Positions 45,831 through 58,500 of a stretch of 64,000 nucleotides of DNA are shown here, piece after piece. The translations under genes were made by a program, and so were the position numbers. Position 1 is the stretch's first letter, and every line of letters starts with the position of its first letter. This stretch comes from Sciurus carolinensis (lineage: Eukaryota > Chordata > Mammalia > Rodentia > Sciuridae): NCBI RefSeq assembly GCF_902686445.1, contig NC_062229.1:4869503-4933502 (forward strand), given 5' to 3'. The notes under the pieces are model-generated. The model worked only from the letters and a program-made list of their open reading frames with translations, did not search any database and had not been told where the DNA came from.

Positions 45831-47858
45831 TATAGAAATAAGGCAGATAGAATATGAAACCAACATGGCAAGTGGATTATTTGGAATACCATGAAGAATA
45901 GGGAGAAGACCTTTTGAGGTCAGAAAATGGGAGGGAGGACATTTCGTTTTCACTGGAGAGATGGAAGTGTTTTGGTTCCGTGGGCTCAGATGGCTGACTC
46001 CAAAGGTTAATTAAACCTAAAAAGTTATAGTCACTTAAAGATGCATCATCTAAAAGAGAAATTGCACGAGAAAAGAAAAAAATGTTTTAATAGAGAAGAA
46101 GCACATCTGACCAATATCAAGACATGCTGTAAACTTGGTTCAGGTTTCCCCAGAAGTGGAGTCTGAGACAAGTTGGATAACTGTAGTTTGGCTGGGAGGT
46201 GATTCCAAGAGACATCTGTAGAGGAGGGGGAAGAGGAGAGGGACAGGTAGGGGAAGGAAGGAGGGGAGCCAGTCAGGGAATATTGACAGATGCATGCCTG
46301 ATGCAGGCAACCGGGACTTGGCTCCATGAGCACCTCTGGGGTGTACAGAGCGTGTCTCTGAGTCATCCTCGCTGTGGGAGGTCGATTTAAGTGAGCTGGA
46401 ATTCAGCGGGCGAGTTGTTTATGAAGGAGCATCCTTGTGGTCAGTCCCAGTAGGAGGAAGGGGAAGTCTACGGAATTATTTTTACACGAAGCAGTTTTCC
46501 ACTTCTCACAATAGCTGCCTGGCGCTGGATTACACAAGTGAGAGTCTCAGTTCCACAAGATCAGCCCAACCTCAGATGCCTGCTGCAGGTGCCGAGGGCA
46601 GCCCCGCGTCAGCCAGGACAGCCAGGAGTTAGGACAAGGGAAAGAGGGGGTGCAGAAAGTGGGGCGGGGCTCCAGCGCTCTCTCCTAGTGCGCACCTCGG
46701 CTCCACCACCACGTGCTTACTAGCCCGGGGCTCACTGAGCCTCGCGGAGACCAGACTTTCCATACAGTTCAACCTCCAGCCCCTACTCCATGGAGATTGG
46801 TGGGTGGGGCTGGAAGTTCCAACCCTCTGAAGTCCTCAGGTTTTTCTGGTGACCACTCCCATGCTGAGGTGTCCAAGTCCCACCGTCGATCACCTCGTTA
46901 GTGTGAATAACGTAGGCACAGGGGCTCGCTATGAGTAAAAATGCTACTCCTGTCACTCAGGAATTCAGGCAAAGACCAAGTAGATATTTTTATTATGGGA
47001 GTAGAAAGAGGGACAGTCCAGCAGAGGCCATCTGACGGCAGCCACAGAGGACCCCACGCGGAGTTCTGCAACCTGAACGGTCCTTCAGAGGTGCCCCACG
47101 TGGACCCACGTGAACAGACCTTCATCAGTCTGCACCATCTGAGCTGCTCCAGGAAGCAACCCGACCTTGAAGAAGCAGCTCCCTGTGGAAGAGTCCAGAC
47201 AGGAAGGGGCTGACCGGAACTCCCAGCACTGGGCCAACACGTCCCTCCTTGAAGACAGCGGGGAAGGACACCTCAGGGTCCACCAGGCCATCACCAAGGG
47301 AGGCAGGGGCTGGGTATTCATGCGCTGCCGCCTGACAGTCCTTGACTGACTGGGGGAACGAGTTCCCCCCAGCTTCCAGCCTCCGGGAAGAGCTGCAGCA
47401 ACCAGGATGAGACCTCAAGCAAGCGGGTGCAGGGGAGGGTCATGGACGTTGGGCAGATGGAAGGAAGGCATGCAGGGATGGGAGAGGCCCAGGGGACATG
47501 GTGGCAGCTATACATGGCTGTGCAAACCCTCTGGTCTCAGCAAGGAAGTTGGAGCAGACAAATGGAACGCACCCAACCCACACCTGTGTGAATGTGCCCC
47601 ACACCTGGGCACTGTATTAAACTGCAAAGGTGAGACAACCACAGCCTCAAAGCCAGGGGCATCTGGAGGCACAGGAGGAAGGACCCATGTCACCCCATGT
47701 GGGCCCAGCCCTACAGGGACTGAGGAATTCCACAGAGAAGAGTCCCAGAGCTCTTATTAAAACCTCAATGCCCACAGGCAGGGCAAAGGACCTGGCATAC
47801 AGTTCTGAGACCCAGCAGGGATGTTCAGGAGGCAGGGGCCACGTGGAAGAGCCAGCTG

Positions 47859-50800
47859 TCACTCATGGGAGCAGGAAGCAGCAGAGCCTTTGCACACCCA
47901 GAATTTCTCGTAATCTCGTTTGGAGTCCTTCCGGCCGCTGCCTCTGACTTCTGCACAGTCCTGCCTCCGCAGTTGTTGGGTTGCCCTGGGATCCAGTGTT
48001 TTGTGAAGCTGCCAAGCCGTCCACGTGCTGAGCCTGCACCCAGCCCCTCTCCATGAGCCGTTTCTGCTCTAGGATGTGGGATGCTCTAGCATCTGCCCTG
48101 CATGCCTGTGGCAGATAAGCTGTGCTCTGCACACCCAGCGGCATGCCTGAGTCACTCCACCTTGGACACTGTCCCTCCTCGTCCCCCATGAGAGGAGTCC
48201 TCCTGACAAGGATGTGACTTTCACACACCCCCACCCCCTCGCCTGTGGGCTCTGGCACCCTGGGCCACTCTACACCTCCCCAGGGCCACATAGCAGGCAT
48301 CTAGGGACAGCACTCACAGCCCAGAGCCCATTGACATGACCCAAGCTAGCCACTCTTAAGCCAGCTTACTCTGCCTGACTTAGTCCTTCCAGGTACCCCA
48401 CAGTAAAGGCTGTTGCCCGCAGCGCCCCCGAGTCCTGCCTGCTCCTGCCCTCCCCCAGGTGGCTCCATGGACTGAAGTTGGCTCCTTCTTTTGAGATCTG
48501 TGACTGTCAAGCTGTCCTTTCAACGGAATTGTCTCCTGTGCCACTGGTCTTGCTGTCCCTCAGATTTCCTAGTAACACTCTCCATTTTTCATCACCCACC
48601 CAGCTCCTCCTGCAGCTCTGGGGCTGGAATTTCACCTGGTGGCCATCAGTCTGCACAGGAGGGTGAAGACCTGCTTCCTCCACCAAGTGAGTGTCCCCAT
48701 CTCTTAGGCCCAGGAGCCAGGGAGTGGGAACCCCAGGTGCCACTCAAGCTAGAGCTCCAGGATATCACCCTGCTGGCTAGGCAGTGCCCTTCTCCCAGGA
48801 CCCACTTGAGCGACAGAGGAGAGACTTCCACCCAGTGCCAGGCGCCTTCCTTATTCAGGTCTGAGAGCCCCATCCAGGGGGAGCCTTTAATGTGGGACGT
48901 CTGCTGCAGGAGGCTCTGGAGGGGAGCACGAGGGGAGGAAAGGAGGCGTCCGAGGGAGCTCTGGTACTCGTTTCCCAGCGAGCGTCTCCCCAGTCTCTTG
49001 GTAGGAAGTTCTACTTGCAGTCTGGCCTCCAGCCTTCTAGCCTGTGAAGCCATGAGCCCCCTCACACAGGAGATCTGGGTCCCCCACATCTGTGTGCTAC
49101 GGGCGGATGTGTTTTGACTGCTCCTGGAGTGTGCACGGCCGGCTCACCTCACCCCCACCTGCTACTGCTGTCAACCTGTCCTGCATGTCTGGAGCACGTT
49201 AGGTGAAAGTCTAGAGTCAGCCTCTCCCTGCTCATGATGGCCGGTCACGCACATCACCTCTTTTCAACTCTGCATTGAGTGACGGCCCATTGGTAGCTTG
49301 AAAACTGTCACGATGGGACACTTACATGCGGGAAGTTGGCAGGTGTGACGCACAGGACCTCACTTCCGCCAGAGGGCAGGTCGTCACCCTGGCCAGCGCT
49401 CCACTGGGGGCACTCACATCCTTGGTGCTCCTCAAAGCCTTCACCTTGGCTCAGACCTTATGCGTCCCTGAGAGCTGCTGGGGTCCCCCATCCATGCCCT
49501 TCTCCTCCCTTCCTGTGGAGGAAGCAGCCCCTGGTCCAGAGAACCCTCTCTGACCAACCGGGTGGCCAGAGGCCAGATGCCTGCCCCAGACCTGGATGGT
49601 CCCTCCACATACCTGCTCCTCGGTACTTTCGATGACGACTAGTTGGGCCCCCTCTTCCTGGCAAGCGGTGACAGAGTCGTGCCAGTTCCTCAGGGACTTG
49701 GAGAAGAAGTAACAGTTTCCTTGGAAGAACGTCCAGTCCCAGGGGCAGGGGCGGCACAGGCGGCCTGTTGGGGGAGAAGGTCGGGCTGGACCCATGGTGG
49801 GGGGCCATGTTCCCGTGTCTGTCCAACCTTCAAACCCTCGTGTGCAGGGCCCTCACATGACCCTGCACCCGGGTGACTGCCCCTCCCCACTCCCTGAGTC
49901 CCTCCCACCCAGGAGCACCCAGAAGTCCTGGTTCTGTCTCCAGCCTGGGGGAAGTAGGGGCTTCAGAACTCAGGAGATTGGCCTGTGAGCACTGAGTCCA
50001 CTGCCACTGTTAGACTGTGTTCCCATTTCACAGATGAAGAAACTGAGGCTCAGAGAGGGCTGGTGACTCAAGCAAGGTGTTGCCACACGGAGACCCTCTC
50101 AGGCTCTGTGTGGGGCAGTGTCTGGCCACTCACCGACTCCCGCCTTCAGCTGCGTCAGCTCCTGGTACACCTTCTGCTTGGACAGCTCCTACTCCTGTTC
50201 CTGGGAGCCAGGTGCCTTGGAGACTGTGTCAAGAGAACATAAGCTGCAATTGTTGAACACCTACTGTTTGCATTGCCTGCACTGGGCCCCTGGGGACATC
50301 ATTTCTGAGAGCCAAGGTCTTCTTTAGTCCTGATTGAAGGGAAAAAAAAAAAGCAACGGCAGAGAAGGCTGAAGCACAGAGGCGAGTAGGGCTGGGCACC
50401 CTCCCCCTCCCTGTCCCTGCGTGGAAGGGGCAGGGGTCCCCAGGGAAGTTGCTGAAGGACCCCAGCCCAGCTTCGACCCATGTCCATCCCGGACCTGGCT
50501 GCCCCAGTCTAGGGCCCAGATAAGGGATCCCCACCCTCAGGCTGCCCTGATCTTGGACATGGGTGGCCACCAGGGTCTCAGCTAAAAGCATGAGGCAGAG
50601 CAGCTGCAGTGCCCGGGGGGTGTGGCCGTGTCCCAGACACCCTAGGGAGAGAAGGACAGGGAGGCGTCCCAGCACCCAGGGCCCCGTCTCGGCCTGACCC
50701 GGGGGCACCTGGGCACAGGACTCCAGAGGATCAGCCTCCACCTGCCGGAATGCAGGAGCAGACATCAGCCTGTGCGCCTGGCTCAAGTTGGTCGGAATCC

Positions 50801-50975
50801 CGAGGCTTTTGCAGAGAACCTGGTGCCCCTGGCCATCAGCTCTTCTCTGAAGGGCAGAGCCTGGGCAGGCGCAGACCCCGGCTCTCCATCACACTCCCTC
50901 CCGGCTCCCAGAGACCCAGCCCAGCCTCACCCGGGGGCCCAGCTGCTGCGCCCTGGCTTGCTTGAAGCCACTCAG
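47859..50975 (-). pseudogene. CD209 (DC-SIGN)-like pseudogene
   Basis: All seven exon equivalents of the neighbouring CD209 copy are present: 50975-50931, about 50846-50770, a transmembrane exon near 50636-50547, a neck exon near 50222-50130, and lectin-domain exons 49764-49613, 48915-48806 and 48008-47859. Several independent lesions are visible. The start codon is CTG (50975-50973) and exon 1 is one base short. The donor of the transmembrane exon is AT instead of GT, and the neck exon carries TAG at 50191-50189. The last exon has a one-base deletion near 47965 that shifts the frame, and the calcium motifs EPN and WND have become QPN and a Lys-Asp remnant. Two lectin exons still read through, so decay is recent relative to the duplication. 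It is not expected to make a functional lectin. Confidence 0.92.
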
Positions 50976-51659
50976 GGTCCTTGCTGTCCTTCAGTGCCCA
51001 GGACTGCTGGGACCACAACCTTTATTCCCACCCATGCAACTCACTCCCTGAATCCACTTCCTATTTCAGGAAGAGAAACAGGGAACTGGGTAGGGGCGCA
51101 GGAAGAGGGTAGAGGAAGGGGACGGAGTTTGTGACACACCATGGCAGTGGCCTCATGTTCCAGGATCTCAGGGAGCGGTTCCTCCACAGCAGAAGAGCTG
51201 GCCCTCTCGGGCCTCTCGTGGTCAAGCCGTGGACGTTTGACACAAAACCAGTATCTTGTAAAGCTACATTCCATCCCTTCTCCACCCACGGCAGTGCAAG
51301 CTAGTGACACCTCATCCGCCCTGAGACACACCCCCTCCGGCCCCAGGCTTTGCTGCCTTGGTTTGCAGATGTCCTCGCTTAGCGAGCTTTCTGCTGACCT
51401 GGGACCTGGACTGAATCGGCACTGCTTCTGTGTTTTAATGCCTGCTCACACCGGGCTCTTTTCTAACTGCCTCGTGTACTCACTTGTTCAATCTCTCCAG
51501 CCTGTGACAGATACCTGACCTTTTCTCAGTGGTCACTTGAAGCATGTCTCTGGCCCAAGGTCACATAGCTGGTAAGTAGCAAAACTGGAAATTGAAATCA
51601 CAGAGTCCGTCTTCACAATGCACATTGTGAGCCAAAGGGAATCACATAGTTTCAAGGAG

Positions 51660-52180
51660 GAATCAAAAGCATTCCTAGCAGTTTTATTCACAGTAGTGGG
51701 AATTTGGAAAAACCCAAGTGGTTACCAGTAGGTGAATGAATAAAAAATACTGATCTTTGATAGAGTGGAATGCTATGCACCAATGAAAAAAGTCAATTGC
51801 TGATGCATAAATCTCCCAGAATAGTGGAACACATACAGTACAATTCCATTCAGTGTTTTTCCATTTTGAGTACAGGTAGAACTGGTCTTGAAAGGGACAC
51901 TAAATGGGGGTTAGCTGTAAGGGACAGGTGGGGATTGACTAGGAGGGGAAAAAATGGAGTCCTGAATGTGTTGGAAATGTTGTCTGCTTTCATGTGAGAG
52001 GAGACCGTGTGGATGCAGTCAGCAGTAAAAGTATCTTGAGGTATGTATTAAAGTCTTGTGCGGTGTATTGTAGGTGTTTTCTGTTTTGGCTCAAAAAGCT
52101 GAAAATACATGCAAGCATTATCATGAAATAGAGGCATTTTTGCCTTTTTGCTTTTTATTATGATACCAACATTTTACTTG
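51660..52180 (+). mobile_element. L1-like 3' fragment shared between duplication units
   Basis: 'tcctagcagttttattcacagtagtggga...ggtgaatgaataaaa...gtggaatgctatgcaccaatgaaaaa' follows the layout of L1 3' sequence. The counterpart in the second unit is at about 60275-60700. Confidence 0.6.
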
Positions 52181-55100
52181 GGGCTGGATTTAGACTCAGG
52201 GTGATTTTGCAAAGACAGCACAGAGACGTGTCATGTTCCTCTCACCCGGCGCCCCGCGGGTTGACCTTCTCCATGGCGAGAAGCCCCAGGAGCGGGAAAC
52301 GCACTGGCTTTGATGATTTCTTGTCTACGACCCACACACAAACCTGCACACATTTTTCTGGGTGTTGCCGTCTTTTCCTGCTCCCAAGTCCCACCAGGAC
52401 ACCACATTTCATTATTTCATTTAGGCTCTGCTTGGAGGACACAGTTTTTCCTGGCGTTCATTTTTGGCAGCCTCGACCGTTTGGAAGGCCGCATCCGGTC
52501 CAATGTCTTTTCCGGCTAGATGGGGACGAAGATGCTTTTGGAGGGATGCCTCCCAGTGAGTGCCTTCTCGCCGCCCTCGGGCTGGGGACCGGGCCTCAGG
52601 GAGGCTTGTCACCGAGGAGGGAAGCCAGACGGCCCAGCCGAGTGAGGTCTGCGGCCACTCCACATACACATCTCATGACCACAGACGGCCTCTCACCAAA
52701 CGCGTGAACTTGAAGAAGTCTGTTCCTCAGTGACCTTAATAAGGTAGAGTTTAGAGGCCATGGTGAACTGACGCACACCAGCCAGGGAGGAGCAGAAACC
52801 CAGCCTGGTCCTCTGAGCATGGAGGATTTTCACCCAGGAACCTTGAGGGCAGGAACAGCGTGCGGGGACCCTCCTGGTTGGCTCGGGGGTTAAGGGAGCA
52901 CGTAGGATGTAGCCTCAATATCAGGTCCTACGCCACGGGGACACTTTGGTGCGTGACAGAGATGTCGATTTCAGTGGTGACCAAGACTTTTAGGAAGTAG
53001 GAGTAATGCCCCCATACAGGCATGTTGTGTGTCTAGGACCACATGCAACCAAAAGGATCACACACACACACACACACCCTTCAACTACAGAACCCTCAGA
53101 ATACAGTTTTCCCAAGAGTCAAGCATCCCAGGGAGCGTTTCACCAAGGCGGACCATTTCCAGGATATAAAGCAAGTCACACGTTTAAGAGCTCAGAATCA
53201 CGTGGAGGGTGTTCTCGGCTTATAATGGAACCTAACTGGAAATAAGCAATGGAGACACTAGGAGACATTCTCTAACAGGTGTATGTTAAAGAAGGCACTT
53301 CTGAATCGTCCACCACAAAGAATATCTCTCAAAGGCCAAAAAAATTATTTAGAACTGAGCGAAAATGAAAAGAACTATATCAAATGTGCGGGATGCAGCT
53401 AAAGCCATGTCCAGAGGGAAATGGGTGGTACTAAATCCTGACCGTACCCAAGAGCTGCGGCGTGAAAGTCACAGCCTGTTATTAGCGTGGACGAAGCTCC
53501 TGCTCTAGGCCCTAACAAATGAAGGAAAGCCACAACAGTCACGCAGGCTAAAGTTCCTCATCGCCACGCTGGAACCAAATGGCCGTTCTTTCTTTCTGAG
53601 GAGTTGGAGGGATCACTGCCAAATTTTCAAACAGGCTGCAGTAGCATTGAAAATGAAGCTCTGCCTGCCTTAATCCTTGCACCCACAGGAAACCTAAAGT
53701 AAACACGTTGTGCCAACCAGTCACTCCTCTCTCGTTCTGGCCCCTGCCACATGAGGAGAGGGACTTGGAAATGGCCAACCTCCTTCCCGATTTGTTTCTG
53801 CTTCTGCGGCCCTCCTCTCCCTATGCAACTCACTCCCTATACAACCCGCTCCTGTGGCCCGGGTCGCACATCTGGCCCATGTCATGCGGTGAAGCGTTAC
53901 CCACCCTAGTCCAGAATTGATCACCAAGCCAACTGAGGCCCACTAGCTGGTTGTGATCCTGTCTTCTGATAGAGGACAAAATCACATCGTTAGTCTCTAG
54001 AAACTGAGAGTCTGGTCAACCCAAAAGGAGCACCAGGAAGGAAGCGAGAAGGGTAAGAGCAAAAGCAATGAAAGAGAACAGGAAAGCAACGGAGAAATCC
54101 AAGATACCCAGCTCCCGAAGGCTGGCTGGGTGATGGAGTGGAGCGGTGGGCAATCCGTGGAGGCCGGCTTGGGGGTCCCCGATTGCTTTCCCGCCAGGCG
54201 TCCGCCAGCCCCGACGGCAGCCACCAGGGAAGGACTCAGTCCCACCAGGCAGACCCTCCTTCAGGAATGAGGAGCACAAGGGTGCCTCGGCTCCGGGGCT
54301 TCTGCTGGACTGACCCCCATGGGGGTCTCCACCACGACCTCCTCAGGTTGGACCCAGGAAATTGACTCCATGACTCTCTGAAGCACACTTTGCTTACAGT
54401 AATGGTCCATCTTAAAGGATACAACTCAAAACCAGCCAAACAAAATGGCTGCACCTAAGAAGCAAAATCCAGAATCTTCTGTGATGCTTCCTTGTCCTCT
54501 CCAGGCCTCTGGGTGTCCACCAGCTTTGGAACCCATCCAGACTCCTTGTTCAGGAGGTTTCTACAGCTCAGTCTTCCTGGAGAAAGTGTCAATCCTTCCA
54601 CCAAGCAGAGGGTCCTTGTGACCAGTCCCGTACAGGGGGGCTATCTGGGGACCCCACCCTAAGTCACCTGGTCAGTGTATCTTCAGGAGTGGAGAAAGGG
54701 GCTCGTGGTGAATAACAAAAGACACCTGCATCATTCAGGGATCCAGACAATGACATATTTATTATGCTGCCAGAGGGAGAAGAAATGGGCAGAAGGACAG
54801 GTCCAGCAGAGATGTCCACTGCGACAGGCCCTCTGGAGAGCTCTGGAGCCTGAGCGGACTTTCCCAGCAAGGCCAGATTCCCACCAGGAAGGAGCCTGAC
54901 TTTGGAGAAGGCGGTTCTCTAGGTGGGGAGGGGCTGACAGGGTACAGCCACCTCCAAGAGGACTCTCCACAGGGGGGCTACAAGTCCTTCCTTGAAAAGG
55001 GGACTTGGAGGCACATCTCAGGGTCCACCGTTAGTTCCCCAGTCAGTCGAACAGGAGCAGGTCGGAGTGTCAGGGGAGCAGAAGTGTCTCCAAAGGGTAC

Positions 55101-55204
55101 TAGGAGTCCAGGTGACGGGGGGACTTGACTCAGGACCAGAGGGATTCTCGGCATACAAGACGGAAAGGAATTTCAGCACAAGCCAGACAAGGCATAGACA
55201 GGGG

Positions 55205-55210
55205 TTTATT
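55205..55210 (-). terminator. CD209: Candidate CD209 poly(A) signal
   Basis: TTTATT on the plus strand (AATAAA on the transcript) about 310 bases after the CD209 stop codon. A second, more distal AATAAA lies at 54763-54758. Confidence 0.5.
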
Positions 55211-55515
55211 TGGGAAGGTGGACACGCATTTGGGGGATAGGAAGCTGCCTGGAGAGCTACACCTGAGCCCCTGAGCCAGGCCCACTGTATTAAACTGCAG
55301 AGACTGGACACAACACAGCCTCAAAGCCAGGGAAGCCGGGGGGATCCAGGAAGGACAGAAATGGCCCAGCAGCAGGGAAATGACAGAGAAGAGCCCGAGA
55401 GCTATTTTGAAGATCGATCTCAGTGCCCAGAGACGAGGAGACACACCTGGCGTACACCTGGGTAAAGTTCTGCCACCGGCAGGGAGGCTGGGGCTGCAGG
55501 GGCTGAGGAGCCGCC

Positions 55516-58500
55516 TCACTTGTCAGAGCAGGACGCTGCAGGTCTTTTGCACACCCAGAATTTCTGATAGCTACACTTAGAGTCATTCCAGCCGTCGCCT
55601 CTAAATTCCGCACAGTCCTCCTCCCCGGAACTGTTGGGTTCCCCTGGGTTCCAGTACGTCATGAATCTGCAAAGCCACCACCTGCTGAGCCTCTGCCCAG
55701 CGCCCTCTGTGAGCTGCTGGGCTGCTGGAAAGGGCACACTCTCCCGTCGGCCCTGCACACGACCCTAGCTCAGGATGCCCAGTGCATGCCCTGCCCCTTG
55801 TCACCCCCCAGGCTTCGGAGGAGTCCCCTGCCCTGGTCAGGGTGGGACCTTCAGACACAAACCAGCCAGCCCAGACACACAGCCCAGCCTCCTCGCTTAG
55901 CAGGCGCCAGCACCCTAGGCCACTCTACGCCTCCCCGGGCCACATAGCAGGCATCTAGGGACAGTGCCCATAGCCCAGAGCCCCCCTGAACGACCCAAGC
56001 CAGCCACCCCCAGCCTGCTTCCCCTGCCGCTCCTCCTCTTTCCCAGGAAGCAAGAAAGGCGCTTGCTCTCATTCTGCACCCTCTGCCTCTCGACCGGCCC
56101 TGCATCCTCCCAAGTGTCCCCACGGTGTGATGGACACTCCCTCTCTTGGGACCTGGGAGTCCAGCAAGCTATCTTTTCCATGGAAATTGTTTCCTGTGCT
56201 TTTGCCTGAGTTCCACCTGGGCTTTTCTATTAAGATGCAACCTTTTAAATCGCCTGCCGGCTGCTGGTGAAATTTCACGTGCCTGCCACACCCTTCCTGC
56301 ATGTGCAGGTGAAGGCACCCTCCTCTACGCAGTAAAAGTCGCAGACTTTTGAGCCTGGGGGCCAGGAAGTGGAGGGGAAACTCAAGGGTAGCTCAGCCAG
56401 TTTCAGAACCCGCCCCAGGGGGAGCTCCCCGCCCCCAGGACCTACCTGAGTGACAGAGGTGAGCCATCCAACCAGTGCCAGGTGCCTTCGTGTTTCAGGT
56501 CTGAGAGTCCCATCCAGGTATAGCCTTTGGTCTTAGAAGTCTGCTGCAGGAAGCTCTGGAGGGGGTGAGGAGGAGTCAGAAGGGAGTTCAGCCACCTTGG
56601 TCCAGGCAGCGTGTCTCCCCAATCTCGTAGCAGGAAGTCCTGCTGGCAGTCTGACCTTCAGACTTCTAGCAGTGGGTAACAAACAAACATGAGCCTTGGG
56701 AACATGAGATTAAGGGGATAATTTTGTCGTCTGGTCTACTGTGCTGATCCCCATTTGCTCATTTGCTTTATTTGAAAAAACTGTTTACCTGCAGCCCTGC
56801 CTGGCTTAAGTCAGTAGGCTGTTACATTCCTCAGCAAACAACCTGTTATCTGCAGGAGAAATACAGGCCCCATGTTCTTTCCTGCTGATGAGAACATAGG
56901 TAACCCTGAAAGGGGACTCCTGTGACTTTTTCACAGACCAGAGTCCAGAACTCAGGGAGATAGTGTAGTTAAAAGCAAAGCTCCCTAACACAATATCTGT
57001 AAGAGCAAGATCCAATTAGAACAGGTCAGTGTGGACCAAAGTGACCCAGAGCTGCCTGGGATTAGCATGTCATTACTATTATGATGATAATAGTAAACTC
57101 TCCCTTTCATGGGGAGAGACCATGTGCAGTGGGGGCTTGGAAGTCTGATAGAACCCTGCTGTCAATCAATAGTCAAGGGGTGGACCCAGGTGGGACTCTG
57201 GAAACGTCCCCGGGACCCCCAGTAAAACAAGAGGTCCTCTCAGAGAGGAACCATTCTCTTCCTTGAGAGTGTCCCTTTTCCCTTTCCCTATCCCTTCTAG
57301 TAAACTCTTGCCTGCTACTTTGTGTGACACATTTCAAACCTTTCCATGTGATCACAAGAACTGGTAAGAGGATATATCTGGTCACTTTGGCTGCAGGGGT
57401 GGCCTTGCTCTGCAACAAGCACACTAGGTCACAAGCTCCTCTGTGTGCTCAGGAAGTCTGAGTCTCTCCCACATCTGTACACCACTGGCAGATGCATCCT
57501 GACTTGCACACTGAGTATGCTCATCTGCCTCAGCATATATGGTTTGTGTGTTCTGAGCTTGTCCATTTGACTTTACTCTGCCCGGGCATAATGTGCTGGG
57601 GCAGATTGTACCTTTCATGACTGCTGAGCATGCCCATCGCATGAACATTGGCTCATTGGAAGTTTGAAATCAGCCATGATGGAAATATTTACACCAGGGA
57701 AATCGGCAAACATGACTGCTAAGAAAGTTTTCCCCACCAGACAGCGTTGTTAAGCCTGGCGTTGCACCTATGGGGATCACTTAAATTTTAGGTACATTCA
57801 CCCTTGATCAGACTTTGTGCGTCCCTGCGAGCTGCTTGGGATTGTCCCCGAATCCATGCCCTTCTCCTCCCTTTCCTGTGGAGGAAGTAGCCCTTGGTCT
57901 AGAGAACCCTGTCTGACCAACTGTCTCCTCCCAGGTGGCCAGAAGCCAGATGCCTGCCCCAGACCAAGATGGTCCCTCCACACACCTGCTCCTCGGCACT
58001 TTCGATGATGACTAGTTGGGCCCCCTCTTCCTGGCAGGCGGTGACAGAGTCGTGCCAGTTCCTCAGGGACTTGGAGAAGAAGTAACAGTTTCCTTGGAAG
58101 AACGTCCAGTCCCAGGGGCAGGGGCGGCATAGGCGGCCTGTTGGGGGAGAAGGTCAGGCTGGACCCATGCTGGGGGGCCATGTTCCCGTGTCTGCCCAGC
58201 CTTCAGCCCCTGGAGAGTCAGGGCCCTCACGTGACCCTGCACCCGGGTGACTGCCCCTCCCCACTCCCTGAGTCCCTCCCACCCAGGAGCACCCAGGAGT
58301 CCCCATCCCATCTCCTCCAGCCTGGAGAACAGGGGATTCAGAGCTCTGGACGGAGGCCAGAGACTGACTTCGTTGGCTGCCTACTGTGCACGTGGTCCCC
58401 TGTGAACAGCAGATGCCACTGTCACTGGTACGCTGTGTTCCCAAACACAGCCCAGGAGACTGAGGTTCAGAGAGGACCAAGGACTCCAGCAAAGCCCAGG

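Larger units (their letters stand above)
37600..46960. other. CLEC4G-CD209 intergenic region, repeat-dominated
   Basis: No protein gene recognised in about 9 kb. It contains a B1-like SINE (38183-38322), a MER20-like hAT fragment with a TG tract (38505-38710), ID SINEs (38940-39071, 39148-39232, 40826-40944, 42640-42726, 42900-42968) and LTRs of the MLT1/MaLR group (41505-41880, 43208-44185, 44222-44680). L1-like pieces lie at 42358-42528, 42970-43205 and 44690-45830. The segments 39240-40800, 40960-41500, 41900-42350 and 45850-46960 are not classified; none has a long frame with recognisable protein similarity. Confidence 0.6.
46970..54730 (-). repeat. Tandem segmental duplication, unit 1 (contains CD209 pseudogene)
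   Basis: This unit and the next share, in the same order and orientation, a CD209 3' flank (46983-47230 versus 54752-54920), all CD209 exons, the promoter-proximal sequence ('ctcactccctgaatc...caggaagagaaacagggaactgggtagggg' at 51040 and 59648) and an L1 fragment (about 51660-52180 versus 60260-60700). They also share a further flank (52225-52440 versus 60860-61040). Unit length is about 7.8 kb. Confidence 0.8.
51000..55500. other. Spacer between the CD209 pseudogene and the CD209 copy
   Basis: No additional gene. It holds the former promoter flank of the pseudogene (50976-51130), MIR- and L1-like fragments (51520-52180), duplicated flank sequence (52200-52700), a short CA run (53059-53077) and unclassified DNA (52800-54700). 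From 54750 it holds the 3' flank of the next copy, with AATAAA complements at 54758-54763 and 55205-55210. Confidence 0.6.

Noticed and set aside
49451..49826. Lectin-like frame in the first CD209 copy as an intact gene
   Set aside because: The exon reads well, but start codon, donor, neck and last exon of the same copy are broken, so it is part of a pseudogene.
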